Positions 55,483-64,000 of a stretch of 64,000 nt of DNA are shown here, one piece after another. The notes below the pieces were generated by a model that saw only the letters and a list, made by a program, of their open reading frames with translations, made no database searches and was not told the DNA's origin. Each line of letters starts with the position of its first letter. The stretch's first letter is position 1. The translations under genes and the position numbers were made by a program. The DNA is from Cardiobacteriaceae bacterium (lineage in GTDB: Bacteria; Pseudomonadota; Gammaproteobacteria; Cardiobacteriales; Cardiobacteriaceae): assembly GCA_030525785.1 (NCBI GenBank), contig JAUNEA010000001.1, positions 186,001 to 250,000 on the forward strand, in the 5' to 3' direction.

Positions 55483-56976
55483 TTAATCACCAACCATTTG
55501 CACTTGAATTAATCGACCACCCTGCCCTTTTTGCAACAAAATTTGAGCATGATTATCGAGCCTTATTTTATCACCAATAGGTATATTATTTTTATTAACA
55601 ACATCATATAAATCTGGTAAAGATTCATTAACCAACCACCAGTCCCCTTGATGGAAAACAAAATAACCAACGCGCTTTGCATCTTGCACGTTTAGCTTTT
55701 CATTAGGAAAAACTCTATTGTCCACATGCCATTTAAATAAAGACTGCCCACTATAAACCATTATCCGACAATCATCTGAACGATAAGTGCCGCTAGGCGA
55801 TAAAGAATACAAATTCAACACGGGCAATTTACCTTGATAGGCTGTTTGACAAAATGGGCAAATAGGTTGATACTTATTATCAAAAGGATACCATTTTTGC
55901 TGACATTGTGGATTTTGACAAGGCTGCAATAAATCAACTGTTTTTACCAAAGCGCTTTCCCATTCATCTGCAGTTGGTCGTAAATGAGGCTGATGTAATC
56001 CTTGAACAAAAGCTCGTTCAAATAAAGATGATAAATAAGGCCCACAAACTGTGTAAGGTATTTTTTGGGTATCTTTCCAAGGTAATTCATTAGGTTTTAA
56101 GTATTCTAATTTAATTCTATTACTTGTATCTTGAGGATGTTCTACAAAAAGCGCTCTCGAACCCATTGCTAATTCTTCATCCTTTTGGCTATCTTGGGTA
56201 TCATGAATTTTATCACCTCTTAATGGGTGACGATAGAGCAAATACATATAAATTAAAACGGCCAAAGCATGCAAATCTGTTGTTCGACTAGGAAGCTTTT
56301 TTTGAGGGTCATTTTTATCCAAATAAGCCGTGGCAACAACCTCAGGAGCAATAAAATCTGGCGTTCCTGCAACCGTTGGTGGGTGAACACCTGGAACAAC
56401 CAGACCATCAATATCAATCAAACAAGCTTGCCCTGTTACAGGATCAATCAAACAATTTTTATAACTCAAATCACTGTGACTTAGTCCTGCCATATGCATA
56501 CGCCGAACTGCACGAGCCAACATAATACATATTTTCAAAAACATCATCCAATTACCTAATTCTCTTTCGTCAAGAAATCGGCGTGATGTACTCGCAAACC
56601 ATTTTCCATCTTTATCCTTTCCTTTAATTTGAAGCATGTCTTGATTGCGACTACCATATTCAAAGAAAAAACAAGAACGATAAAAGGGAGAAACCACCCC
56701 AAGCCTACCCTGATATTCCACAACAGCAACAGGCCAGCAATAAAGATTTTTTAAATAATCCCCTCCATCTTGGTTAAAAATACGTTCACGATAACGCCCT
56801 GTAATCATTTCTAACCTTTCTCGCATGGCTGCATCAGCTTTATCACGAAAAAAGGCAACAACGTACGATTTATCAGGCGAAAACATTACATCTTTCATAC
56901 CACCTTGTGCCTTAATTTCATCAACAAATTGATAAGTCTCGCCATTAGTCGCTTGAACCGTAACAATCTTACTCAT
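55483..56976 (-). CDS. Ter-associated protein kinase-like protein with zinc ribbon
   Basis: A 497-residue soluble protein. The N-terminal part (about residues 1-300) is a protein-kinase-like domain with catalytic loop HSDLSYKN (His167, Asp169, Asn174), a DFG-like DIDG (188-191) and GTPDFIAPEV. A zinc ribbon follows, with CQNPQC and CPFC near residues 355-375, then a C-terminal domain of unknown type. Such kinases are coded beside PP2C and VWA (TerY) proteins in the TerY-phosphatase-kinase triads described for Ter systems. Its start overlaps the phosphatase gene by 8 bases, so the two are coupled. Confidence 0.82.
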   Translation of the reverse strand: MSKIVTVQATNGETYQFVDEIKAQGGMKDVMFSPDKSYVVAFFRDKADAAMRERLEMITGRYRERIFNQDGGDYLKNLYCWPVAVVEYQGRLGVVSPFYRSCFFFEYGSRNQDMLQIKGKDKDGKWFASTSRRFLDERELGNWMMFLKICIMLARAVRRMHMAGLSHSDLSYKNCLIDPVTGQACLIDIDGLVVPGVHPPTVAGTPDFIAPEVVATAYLDKNDPQKKLPSRTTDLHALAVLIYMYLLYRHPLRGDKIHDTQDSQKDEELAMGSRALFVEHPQDTSNRIKLEYLKPNELPWKDTQKIPYTVCGPYLSSLFERAFVQGLHQPHLRPTADEWESALVKTVDLLQPCQNPQCQQKWYPFDNKYQPICPFCQTAYQGKLPVLNLYSLSPSGTYRSDDCRIMVYSGQSLFKWHVDNRVFPNEKLNVQDAKRVGYFVFHQGDWWLVNESLPDLYDVVNKNNIPIGDKIRLDNHAQILLQKGQGGRLIQVQMVGD

Positions 56977-58282
56977 AACTGAATCCTTTAGGCAATAAAA
57001 TAACTAACGTTCTATCGTCATGATGACCTTTTGACCAAAAACCTAGCCATTCCTCTAAAGCCTGTGCAGGATTAGGCTCATGTTTGATAAATTTTAATTC
57101 ATTCCAAAGTTCTTTCCAGTAACTCACTTGTTTCATCGATTCATCACTGGGGAATTTAGGATCTGAGACACCATCTGTCATTAAAAATAACAAAGGAACG
57201 TGGCTGGTTATATAAAGCTTACTTATTCTATCTTCTAATTCGCCACCATCTGCTTTTAGCATGATGCTTTTATGATTCAAAAATGCCGTTTCCCCTGAAA
57301 ATTGTCCCGAATCATTTTGACTTAAAATACGCACCATACCTTGACTTTGTGGTTGATAATAAGCAATAACACCATCACCAACAGAATAAGCAATGGTCAG
57401 CCATTTACCATCTTCTTGTTTAAAAACCAATGCTACCAATAAAGTACAGTACAATTTTCTAAGCGACAATTCCAATCCATCAATAGGAGAATGGCTTGTA
57501 ACAGCATGATAAAGCGCTTTATAGGCCGAATGAACCAGCCTTTGCATGAGTTTATTAGCTAAAATATCATTTTTTACTGCATTTTTGAAATCAGCCAAGC
57601 TATCATACATTTCTTGCTTAATTGCACGAACGACTAACTCTGAGCCATAACGTGAAAATTCTGCGCTTCCTGCCCCATCAGAAACAGCAAGAACATAAAG
57701 ATTTTCTTCTTCAAATGCCTGAATTATAAAATCATCATCACAACAACTGCCGACATGAGCATGCGATCTCCCTCGTACCCTTGCACCAATAACATCTGCT
57801 AAGATTGTTTTTTGATATTCATGTTCATTATCTTGCTTATAAAAGGGAACCGTAGGATTACTTGGCTTATTTTGCCATAATTTACTTGGATTAGCATTAA
57901 TATACAATTGGCTTATGTGAGATTGTTTTTGATGTAATGAATCTTGATAATACCAAAGAATTTCAACATTACCAGAATAATGAGGAATACCACAAATTTT
58001 ATTTTCCTCTTGCTTCCATATTAATCCACATTCTGGATTAAACTGAACCACCTCAATACCACCAAAAGAAGTCTCATATTCATAATATTGACCTTCCATA
58101 GCATTAGGCAAGTGTTCTTTTAATAAAGATGATATTGTTTGGTTTGGAAAGTTACTATCACGTTTATTCCCTGCAATATCCAATGGCATTGCCTTATCAC
58201 TTTCCAAAGCGCTTTGAGATGTTAAGGAATTTATTAAGTCTTGTGCATGATGTGTGCCATCTTGATGATTTTTATGATTCAT
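56969..58282 (-). CDS. PP2C-type protein phosphatase of the Ter triad
   Basis: A 437-residue protein with a C-terminal PP2C domain (from about residue 165). The metal-binding acidic residues are in RSHAHVGSCCDDDF and VSDGAGSAEFSRYGSELV, and the C-terminal FLMTDGVSD is the last metal motif. The first ~150 residues are poorly conserved and polar. It probably reverses phosphorylation made by the overlapping kinase gene, perhaps acting on VWA or TerD proteins. GAGG precedes the ATG. Confidence 0.85.
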   Translation of the reverse strand: MNHKNHQDGTHHAQDLINSLTSQSALESDKAMPLDIAGNKRDSNFPNQTISSLLKEHLPNAMEGQYYEYETSFGGIEVVQFNPECGLIWKQEENKICGIPHYSGNVEILWYYQDSLHQKQSHISQLYINANPSKLWQNKPSNPTVPFYKQDNEHEYQKTILADVIGARVRGRSHAHVGSCCDDDFIIQAFEEENLYVLAVSDGAGSAEFSRYGSELVVRAIKQEMYDSLADFKNAVKNDILANKLMQRLVHSAYKALYHAVTSHSPIDGLELSLRKLYCTLLVALVFKQEDGKWLTIAYSVGDGVIAYYQPQSQGMVRILSQNDSGQFSGETAFLNHKSIMLKADGGELEDRISKLYITSHVPLLFLMTDGVSDPKFPSDESMKQVSYWKELWNELKFIKHEPNPAQALEEWLGFWSKGHHDDRTLVILLPKGFSYE

Positions 58283-58285
58283 ATT

Positions 58286-59308
58286 TTAACCTCGTGAACG
58301 ATTAATCGAAAAATCTTCATCACTTTCTACCAAATTTAGAGGACTATAACAAGCTGGACAATGCCCATGTTGCTCATCATTAGGATTAAAACAAAAAATT
58401 TGACCACAACCACAACTCACCAAACTATAATAAGCTTGACAATGAGGACAAGGCGCTCCTCCTATCAATTGAGACACAGCAATCGATCGTTGATAAGATC
58501 CTGATTCTGACCAATCTTGATAATCTGATTCTAATGGATAAACACCTGATAAAATATATTGCTCAGATGAAGACTCTCTTTTTTCATATTTTAAAATATA
58601 GGGTAATTTTATCTGGCGACATAAAGCACTTAAAATAACAAATGGCTCATCAATTGCCATCGCTTCATTTAATTCTTTAACCCATGATAAAGCAAAGCCT
58701 ACTTCTTTTTTCTCTAAAGAAATCGGCTTATCCATACCTACACTACGGCTCTGTGTCACAATGGATTGAGTGACCCATTGAATAAATCCTCTTAACATTT
58801 TTTCTTCTGTATCTTCTAAACGCAAAACACAATGGCTTATTTCATGCAATACAGACAAGTCTGCATATTGACCAATACCAATGCTGATTAAATTAGCCTG
58901 CTTAGCATAATCATTTTTCCAACGCTCAATCGCTGAATAAGGATTATCGGTTGATTTTCCGTCAGACATTAAATAAACAATAGGTTTCCAGTCACCTTTT
59001 TTATCTACACTATTTTTGATAACTTGCCTATCTATTTCATCCATTAAATGATGAAGCGCTTTGCCCAATGAAGTTCCTGACCCTATTGGTAAACGAGGAG
59101 GATAGAATGCCATTAACTCTACCAGAGGTGTTAAGCTTTTTGCTATACCTGCAAAGCCAATAATCGATAAATAAACAGTTTCTAAGGCATGAGGATCTTT
59201 TCTCAACTCATTTATCAACCGAGTTATGCCTTCTTGCATCGTACGAAGAGGCATACCAACCATGCTTTCTGATACATCAATCACCAAAAATATAGGCAAT
59301 CGTCTCAT
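58286..59308 (-). CDS. VWA (TerY-type) protein with C-terminal zinc ribbon
   Basis: A 340-residue protein with an N-terminal von Willebrand A domain (residues 1 to about 190). Its MIDAS motif is DVSESM, with the later YLMSDGKSTD. A C-terminal part holds a Cys-rich zinc ribbon (CPHC, SCGCGQIFC and CPAC at about residues 285-325). TerY-C zinc ribbon fusions are the signature of TerY triads with PP2C and kinase. It lies 3 bases before the phosphatase gene in the operon. GAGGAG precedes the ATG. Confidence 0.85.
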   Translation of the reverse strand: MRRLPIFLVIDVSESMVGMPLRTMQEGITRLINELRKDPHALETVYLSIIGFAGIAKSLTPLVELMAFYPPRLPIGSGTSLGKALHHLMDEIDRQVIKNSVDKKGDWKPIVYLMSDGKSTDNPYSAIERWKNDYAKQANLISIGIGQYADLSVLHEISHCVLRLEDTEEKMLRGFIQWVTQSIVTQSRSVGMDKPISLEKKEVGFALSWVKELNEAMAIDEPFVILSALCRQIKLPYILKYEKRESSSEQYILSGVYPLESDYQDWSESGSYQRSIAVSQLIGGAPCPHCQAYYSLVSCGCGQIFCFNPNDEQHGHCPACYSPLNLVESDEDFSINRSRG

Positions 59309-59348
59309 ATTATCTCCTCTTAATAACCCAAAGCGCTTTGTTTTTATG

Positions 59349-59987
59349 TTAAAGCACTATATTAATTTCTGGCGGAGGTGGTGGCAATTGATTTAAATTA
59401 GGGCTTCCGACACTCATACTTGTTCCCGAAATAGTTTGCGTCACCCAAGTAAAGAATTGGCTAAAACCAGAGGAATCCATCGTATCCAGAGAAACCACAT
59501 TATCTGTTAATTGCTTTAAATAATTAACATCAGCTTTTGGCCCTGCAGCACAAGCAACAATATTGCCAAAAGAAAGCGCTTTGATTTTTGGAACCGCTTC
59601 GCGGAATACTTGCAAATCCGTTGGTTTACCATCTGTTAAAACAATCAATATGGGTCGCCAATCACCTTTTTGCTGCGCGGTACTCACAATACGATCACGC
59701 TGAACTGCCATAGCGATATGTTCTAAAGCTTCGCCCAAAAAAGTTGCCCCACTTTCAGGGCAAACAATTTCAGGCATATTGACTTGTTCCAATGCTGTTA
59801 AAGGCAATACTTCTTTAATCACGCTATCAAAAGTAACTACACTTAAATAAACACTCTCTAAAGCATAAGGATTTTGTCGCAAAGCATTCATCAAAGCGCT
59901 TAATCCTGTATTAACAGCTTCAATGGGTTCACCACGCATAGAACCTGAGGTATCAATACATAAATAAGTCAATAATCTTCTACTCAT
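59349..59987 (-). CDS. VWA (TerY-type) protein B
   Basis: A 212-residue VWA domain protein with MIDAS DTSGSM (residues 11-16), the Thr in ESGATFLGEALEH and Asp in VLTDGKPTD. The C-terminus ends in QLPPPPPEINIVL, a proline motif shared with VWA protein A. I take the ATG at 59987 (MSRRLL), in line with the paralogues; upstream in-frame TTG lacks a good ribosome site. It is the parent of the central part of the chimeric VWA gene at 60774. Confidence 0.88.
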   Translation of the reverse strand: MSRRLLTYLCIDTSGSMRGEPIEAVNTGLSALMNALRQNPYALESVYLSVVTFDSVIKEVLPLTALEQVNMPEIVCPESGATFLGEALEHIAMAVQRDRIVSTAQQKGDWRPILIVLTDGKPTDLQVFREAVPKIKALSFGNIVACAAGPKADVNYLKQLTDNVVSLDTMDSSGFSQFFTWVTQTISGTSMSVGSPNLNQLPPPPPEINIVL

Positions 59988-60014
59988 TTCTTTATTTCCC
60001 AATATCAAGAAAGA

Positions 60015-60665
60015 TTATAAAACAACATTTAATTCAGGCGGTGGAGGAGGCAATTGCCCATCATCTTTTTTATGCAAATCAATTTTGGTGCTGGTGGTTT
60101 TAATACTATCGGTTACCCATTTAAAGAAAGCGCTTAATGTTTTGGAATCTGCAGTATCTAACATGATCACAGCACCTTTTTCACCTTGCGTTTCTGCAAT
60201 GCGTTTTAGTGTTTGTGTATCAACTTGTGAACCTGCGCCACAAGCCACCAAATGAGCCAGTTTTATCGATGAAATGGCTTGTAATCCACGATTTAAATCA
60301 TCGGTTGGCATACCATCAGTCAATAAAAAAACCAAAGGTCGCCAATCGCCTTTCATTTCTACACTACCTTGACGCACTTCTCGCCCAATACAATCGCTCA
60401 CCAATTGCAAAGCGCTTCCTAATGCGGTTACACCTGTTACCTGAATAGAAGGTTCCTGAAAGGAAGGCAAATCGGAGAGTGGCACAATTTGTCTGGCATC
60501 ATTATCAAAAGTAATCACAGATAAATAAGCAGTTTCTAAAGCATAAGGATCTTGGCGTAAGCTTGAAAGCAACAAACGCAAGCCACTTCGCACAGCTTCA
60601 ATCGCCTCACCAGCCATAGAGCCTGAAGTATCCAGTAATAAATAAATGGGTAAACGGCGTGACAT
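60015..60665 (-). CDS. VWA (TerY-type) protein A
   Basis: A 216-residue VWA protein with MIDAS DTSGSM and the later FLLTDGMPTD. The C-terminus ends in QLPPPPPELNVVL like VWA protein B. Its start region (ATG, AAGGAG-type ribosome site and leader with a GGAATG..CATTCC hairpin) is almost identical to that of the chimeric copy 0.7 kb away. VWA proteins of this class are thought to act as metal-dependent adaptors in stress complexes. Confidence 0.88.
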   Translation of the reverse strand: MSRRLPIYLLLDTSGSMAGEAIEAVRSGLRLLLSSLRQDPYALETAYLSVITFDNDARQIVPLSDLPSFQEPSIQVTGVTALGSALQLVSDCIGREVRQGSVEMKGDWRPLVFLLTDGMPTDDLNRGLQAISSIKLAHLVACGAGSQVDTQTLKRIAETQGEKGAVIMLDTADSKTLSAFFKWVTDSIKTTSTKIDLHKKDDGQLPPPPPELNVVL

Positions 60666-61602
60666 ATCGTTCTCCTTTCTTATGATGAATCACAGGGTTG
60701 AGGAATGACTCAGCATTCCTTACGCGCTCTACATTACCACACAAAGCGCTTTGTTTCTAACCATGAGGAGTTTTCATGCTAAAGATTCGATAATATTTTG
60801 CGTCGTCACCCAAGTAAAGAATTGGCTAAGACCAGAGGAATCCATCGTATCCAGAGAAACTACATTATCCGTTAATTGCTTTAAATAATTAACATCAGCT
60901 TTTGGCCCTGCAGCGCAAGCAACAATATTGCCAAAAGAAAGCGCTTTAATTTTTGGAACAGCCTCACGGAATACTTGTAAATCCGTTGGTTTACCATCTG
61001 TTAAAACAATCAATATGGGTCGCCGATCACCTTTTTGCTGCGCGGTACTAACAATACAATCACGCTGAACTGCCATCACCACATGCTCTAAAGCTTCGCC
61101 CAAAAAAGTTGCCCCACTTTCAGGGCAAACGATTTCAGGTAAATGGACTTGTTCTAAGGCTGTTAAAGGCAATACTTCTTTAATCACACTATCAAAGGTA
61201 ACCACGCTCAAATAAACAAGTTCTAAAGTATAAGGATTTTGCCGTAAAGCATTCATCAAAGCGCTTAAGCCTGTATTAACAGCTTCAATGGGTTCACCAC
61301 GCATAGAGCCTGAAGTATCCAGTAATAAATAAATGGGTAAACGGCGTGACATATCGTTCTCCTTTCTTATGATGAATCACAGGGTTGAGGAATGACTCAG
61401 CATTCCATCTCTATCTACGTTACCACACAAAGCGCTTTGAACGAAGGCTAGATTTAACCCATTGTAATCAATCTTCTAAATACCATTACACGAGAGATTC
61501 TCTTTCTTACATCGGCTTGGTTGAAACAAGGACTTAGATGACGCATAATTCAGACTTTGCGCACAAAGCGCTTTGTTTCTAACCATGAGGAGTTTTCATG
61601 CT
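60652..61602. repeat. Segmental duplication including dapA start and VWA leader
   Basis: About 68 bases (60652-60719 and 61340-61407) covering the VWA start, ribosome site and leader hairpin are nearly identical. A 41-base segment (60740-60780 and 61562-61602) repeats the palindrome, the dapA ribosome site and the dapA start codon region. The junctions sit at palindrome copies, suggesting that these were the crossover sites. Confidence 0.85.
60774..61352 (-). CDS. Chimeric VWA protein C, truncated by duplication
   Basis: A 192-residue VWA protein. The N-terminus and leader (from 61352 upward) match VWA protein A, while the body is about 95% identical to VWA protein B (MIDAS DTSGSM, VLTDGKPTD). 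The proline tail of both parents is lost. After FFTWVTT the protein ends with QNIIESLA, which is read antisense from a degenerate second copy of the first bases of dapA (60774 to about 60797). It is probably expressed, with a good ribosome site, but its truncated C-terminus may alter function. GGAGAACG precedes the ATG. Confidence 0.82.
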   Translation of the reverse strand: MSRRLPIYLLLDTSGSMRGEPIEAVNTGLSALMNALRQNPYTLELVYLSVVTFDSVIKEVLPLTALEQVHLPEIVCPESGATFLGEALEHVVMAVQRDCIVSTAQQKGDRRPILIVLTDGKPTDLQVFREAVPKIKALSFGNIVACAAGPKADVNYLKQLTDNVVSLDTMDSSGLSQFFTWVTTQNIIESLA

Positions 61603-62464
61603 TAAAGGTTCGATTGTGGCGCTGGTGACGCCTATGTTTGATAATGGGGATATTCACTGGCAACAACTTGCCCAACTCATTGATTGGCATATTGAATCAG
61701 GAACCAGCGCGATTGTTTCTGTTGGCACAACAGGCGAATCCGCCACTTTAAATATTGAAGAACATAAAGCCGTGATTCATTTTACCCAGCGCCATACCAG
61801 AGACCGTATTCCTGTCATTGCTGGCGCAGGTGGCAACTCAACAGGAGAGGCGATTGAATTATCGTTAGCAGCCTATCACAGTGGTTGTTATGCTACTTTG
61901 CAAGTTGTCCCTTATTACAACAAGCCTCCACAACGTGGTTTGGTCAAGCATTTCCAAACCATTGCCGAGAAAGTTCCCATGCCTCATTTACTGTACAACG
62001 TTCCCGGTCGAACAGCGTGTGATTTAAATGCCCAAACTGTCGCTGAGCTTGCCAAGATTCCCAACATCATCGGCATCAAAGAAGCTTCTACCTTAGAGCG
62101 TTTGCGCGAACTCAAAGCGCTTTGCCCATCTGATTTCTTGATTTTCAGCGGTGAAGACGGCATCAGCGCACAAGCTTACGCTGAAGGCACGATTGAGGGC
62201 GTTATTTCTGTCACAGCAAATGTTGCGCCTCAATTGATGAGTGAAGTATTTAGCGAACGCAGTCAAGCCATCTCGCGCAACGAGGCACTGGTGGATTTGC
62301 ATAAAGCTATGTTCTGTGAATGCAATCCCTTGCCTGCCAAATGGGCGCTCCATCGTTTAGGCAAGATGGACGCTGGCATTCGCTTACCTTTGGTGCCACT
62401 TGCGCCTGAATCTTACCCTGTGGTCGAAAGCGCTTTGAAACGCGCAGGCTTATTAACGATTTAA
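61598..62464 (+). CDS. dapA: 4-hydroxy-tetrahydrodipicolinate synthase
   Basis: This enzyme condenses pyruvate with aspartate semialdehyde, the first step of lysine/diaminopimelate synthesis. It is a 288-residue TIM barrel with the Schiff-base Lys161 in IIGIKEAS, Tyr133 in LLYNVPGRT and the GTTGES motif (residues 43-48). GAGGAG precedes the ATG. It is divergent from the chimeric VWA gene. bamC follows after 18 bases, the usual dapA-bamC arrangement of gammaproteobacteria. Confidence 0.95.
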   Translation: MLKGSIVALVTPMFDNGDIHWQQLAQLIDWHIESGTSAIVSVGTTGESATLNIEEHKAVIHFTQRHTRDRIPVIAGAGGNSTGEAIELSLAAYHSGCYATLQVVPYYNKPPQRGLVKHFQTIAEKVPMPHLLYNVPGRTACDLNAQTVAELAKIPNIIGIKEASTLERLRELKALCPSDFLIFSGEDGISAQAYAEGTIEGVISVTANVAPQLMSEVFSERSQAISRNEALVDLHKAMFCECNPLPAKWALHRLGKMDAGIRLPLVPLAPESYPVVESALKRAGLLTI

Positions 62465-62482
62465 TGCTGATTTTGCGAGGAT

Positions 62483-63592
62483 ATGAACGTGAAGAAACGT
62501 TTTTTACTGGGGCTTGTAACCTTACTCACTGCCTGCAATGGTAACCAATTGGTTCCTGACCGTAGCCCTGATTATCGTCAAAGCAAAGTAGGCAAACAAT
62601 TGGTATTGCCACCAAATTTTGTGCGCACAGGTCAGCAAGACCAACTCATCATTCCACAATTGGGGCAACAAACTTCCATCGCCACCTATCAGGATTACGA
62701 GCAGAACAAAATTCGCCGTGACCAACGTGGCTTTATTGAAGTTTTGCCTGAATTGTATGGTGTGCAAGTCATTGAGCCTTCGCCTAATGCACAAGGACAA
62801 AGCGCTTTGCCCTTTATCGTGACCCAATTGGGTATTGATGAAACATGGCAAGCCACAAAGCGCTTTTGGGAACAGCAAGGTGTGGCTTTAGATGTACAAG
62901 ATACGGCTCTGGGCGTAATGGAAACTGCGTGGTTAGAAGATACCACCAAACTTCCCAAAACAGGCTTAAGCTCCATGTTGAGCTTTTTGTATGACACAGG
63001 AGAGCGCGACCGCTATCGCTTGCGTTTTAGTCGCGAAGGTAGTGGCACGAAAATTGTGTTGATGCATCGCAAAAGTGAAGATTTGCCTTCTGATACGGAA
63101 GACAACACCGCTTTCCGTTGGGTAGAAACCCAAAACATCAATCCTGAGTATCAAATCGAGATGACTCGGCGCTTAGCGGTTCAGTTGTCGCAGGAAGTCA
63201 AACGCCAACAAGGTAGCGCCCACAGCGAAGCACTTTATCAATTAACACAAATCGATGGGCAGCCAGCTTTACATCTCAACCTTGCCTATCAAAGCGCTTT
63301 TAAAGCGGTGGGCATTGCCTTAGACCGCGCGAGTTTTGCTTTGGAAAATAAAGATGCTAAGCGTGGTTTGTATCGTGTGCAGTATCAGCCCCAAAAAGGT
63401 AAACCTGTTGAGGGGATTTTTCACCAATGGTTTGCGAAAAAAGAGAAGACCCAAGAAAACCCTCACTACCACGTTCGTTTGGCTGAACAAGGGAAAAAAT
63501 CAACACTGGTGCTGATTCATGATGAAAACGGTCAAGCCGTGAGCCAAGAGGAAGCGCAAGCGTTGCTAGACACTATCATTCGATATTTCTAA
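62483..63592 (+). CDS. bamC: Outer membrane assembly lipoprotein BamC
   Basis: A 369-residue lipoprotein of the BAM complex (formerly NlpB). The signal ends in LLTAC (Cys18), followed by the flexible BamD-binding N-terminus ([20 protein letters not shown]) and two helix-grip domains (about residues 95-215 and 255-369). The dapA-bamC pairing and the VLPPNF-type motif support the call. AGGAT precedes the ATG. Palindromes encode QSAL twice and TKRF once. Confidence 0.88.
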   Translation: MNVKKRFLLGLVTLLTACNGNQLVPDRSPDYRQSKVGKQLVLPPNFVRTGQQDQLIIPQLGQQTSIATYQDYEQNKIRRDQRGFIEVLPELYGVQVIEPSPNAQGQSALPFIVTQLGIDETWQATKRFWEQQGVALDVQDTALGVMETAWLEDTTKLPKTGLSSMLSFLYDTGERDRYRLRFSREGSGTKIVLMHRKSEDLPSDTEDNTAFRWVETQNINPEYQIEMTRRLAVQLSQEVKRQQGSAHSEALYQLTQIDGQPALHLNLAYQSAFKAVGIALDRASFALENKDAKRGLYRVQYQPQKGKPVEGIFHQWFAKKEKTQENPHYHVRLAEQGKKSTLVLIHDENGQAVSQEEAQALLDTIIRYF

Positions 63593-63615
63593 ACCCTCTT
63601 CTCTCCCCCACCATA

Positions 63616-63644
63616 CAAAGCGCTTTGGGCGCTTTGTTGTTTTT
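63616..63644 (+). terminator. Terminator after bamC built on the palindrome
   Basis: CAAAGCGC (63616-63623) pairs with GCGCTTTG (63629-63636) around a 5-base loop, followed by TTGTTTTT. The right arm looks like a partly duplicated palindrome. Confidence 0.82.
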
Positions 63645-63695
63645 GGGGCTTTTCTTCTCCACCATTCTCTTTCCCAAAGCGCTTTAGGAGCCTTT

Positions 63696-64000
63696 ATGAG
63701 CCGTATCCAAGCCCTGCCCCCTGCACTTGCCCAACAAATCGCTGCAGGAGAGGTGATTGAGCGCCCTGCTTCTGTTGTCAAAGAATTGCTGGAAAACGCC
63801 ATTGACGCTGGCGCAAGCGACATTCAAATTGAGCTGGAAGGCGCTGGACAACAACGAATCCGTATCACTGATAATGGGCAAGGCATTCACCCCGATGACC
63901 TCGAACTCGCTTTTCAACTCCACACTACCAGCAAAATCCAAAGCCTTGAGGATTTGTTGCAAGTGCAGAGTCATGGCTTTCGTGGCGAGGCGCTGGCTTC
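63696..64000 (+). CDS. mutL: DNA mismatch repair protein MutL, N-terminal part (cut by window edge)
   Basis: The first 101 codons of MutL, a GHKL ATPase that couples MutS mismatch recognition to MutH or nuclease action. Visible ATPase motifs are [48 protein letters not shown] and GFRGEAL. The ATG at 63696 follows TAGGAG; the palindrome lies immediately upstream so its last T joins the ribosome site. The frame is open to the window end. Confidence 0.95.
   Translation, partial: MSRIQALPPALAQQIAAGEVIERPASVVKELLENAIDAGASDIQIELEGAGQQRIRITDNGQGIHPDDLELAFQLHTTSKIQSLEDLLQVQSHGFRGEALA

Noticed and set aside
53728-61352. Complete classical tellurite resistance operon (terZABCDEF)
   Set aside because: Only terC and terD are present; the others are VWA, PP2C and kinase genes, so the full set cannot be claimed.

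Overview
This is a 64 kb piece of a bacterial chromosome, most likely a gammaproteobacterium. The Tol-Pal genes, dapA-bamC, sucAB-lpdA, def-fmt-rsmB, darP, hemW, the large NAD-glutamate dehydrogenase, SpeA and MetA all fit. The composition is moderately AT-rich. A Cardiobacteriales- or Moraxellales-like relative is possible, but I cannot fix the order. About 55 genes are packed tightly, with many 4-base ATGA start/stop overlaps. There is one tRNA, and I see no rRNA, CRISPR array, transposase or complete prophage.

The most striking feature is a short palindrome, AAAGCGCTTT, usually extended to CAAAGCGCTTTG. It recurs roughly every 400 bp through genes and spacers alike. By hand I count about 155 copies of the AAGCGCTT core, where chance would give about one. 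In coding DNA it is read as Gln-Ser-Ala-Leu, Lys-Ala-Leu or Lys-Arg-Phe. In spacers two neighbouring copies, or one partly doubled copy, form rho-independent terminators. A few stretches lack it: the LysM gene, the small secreted protein/phage-remnant region, speA plus its partner, and terD-terC.

Layout. 0-9.9 kb: dadA end, YbjN-like gene, purine permease, PII protein, pyrB, xthA-topA, dprA and a LysM lipoprotein. 10-19.2 kb: def-fmt-rsmB-DUF4390-ntrY-ntrX, then a two-gene RNA-repair-like cassette (kinase-ligase plus metallophosphoesterase). 19.2-29.4 kb: a BASS transporter, a CDF metal transporter, the giant NAD-glutamate dehydrogenase, cpoB-pal-tolB and a small secreted protein. 29.5-30.9 kb: tRNA-Leu(CAA), a truncated phage MuF-type C-terminal domain gene and a cluster of three hairpins. 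30.9-41.5 kb: sucA-sucB-lpdA, peptidoglycan enzymes, darP-hemW and gpmA. 41.6-51.6 kb: a TbpB-like surface lipoprotein, a TrpXYZ-type ABC importer with two binding proteins, a BPL_N protein divergent from bioY, speA with a carboxynorspermidine-synthase-like gene, and phaR. 51.7-61.4 kb: ten consecutive minus-strand genes, namely four VWA (TerY-type) proteins, a PP2C phosphatase, a kinase, terC, terD, a P-loop ATPase and metA. 61.6-64 kb: dapA, bamC and the start of mutL.

The two loci most like specialised systems are the kinase-ligase/phosphoesterase pair (16.97-19.14 kb) and the Ter/VWA/kinase/phosphatase block (53.7-61.4 kb). In the Ter block a recent duplication produced a chimeric VWA gene whose last codons are read from an antisense copy of the dapA start.
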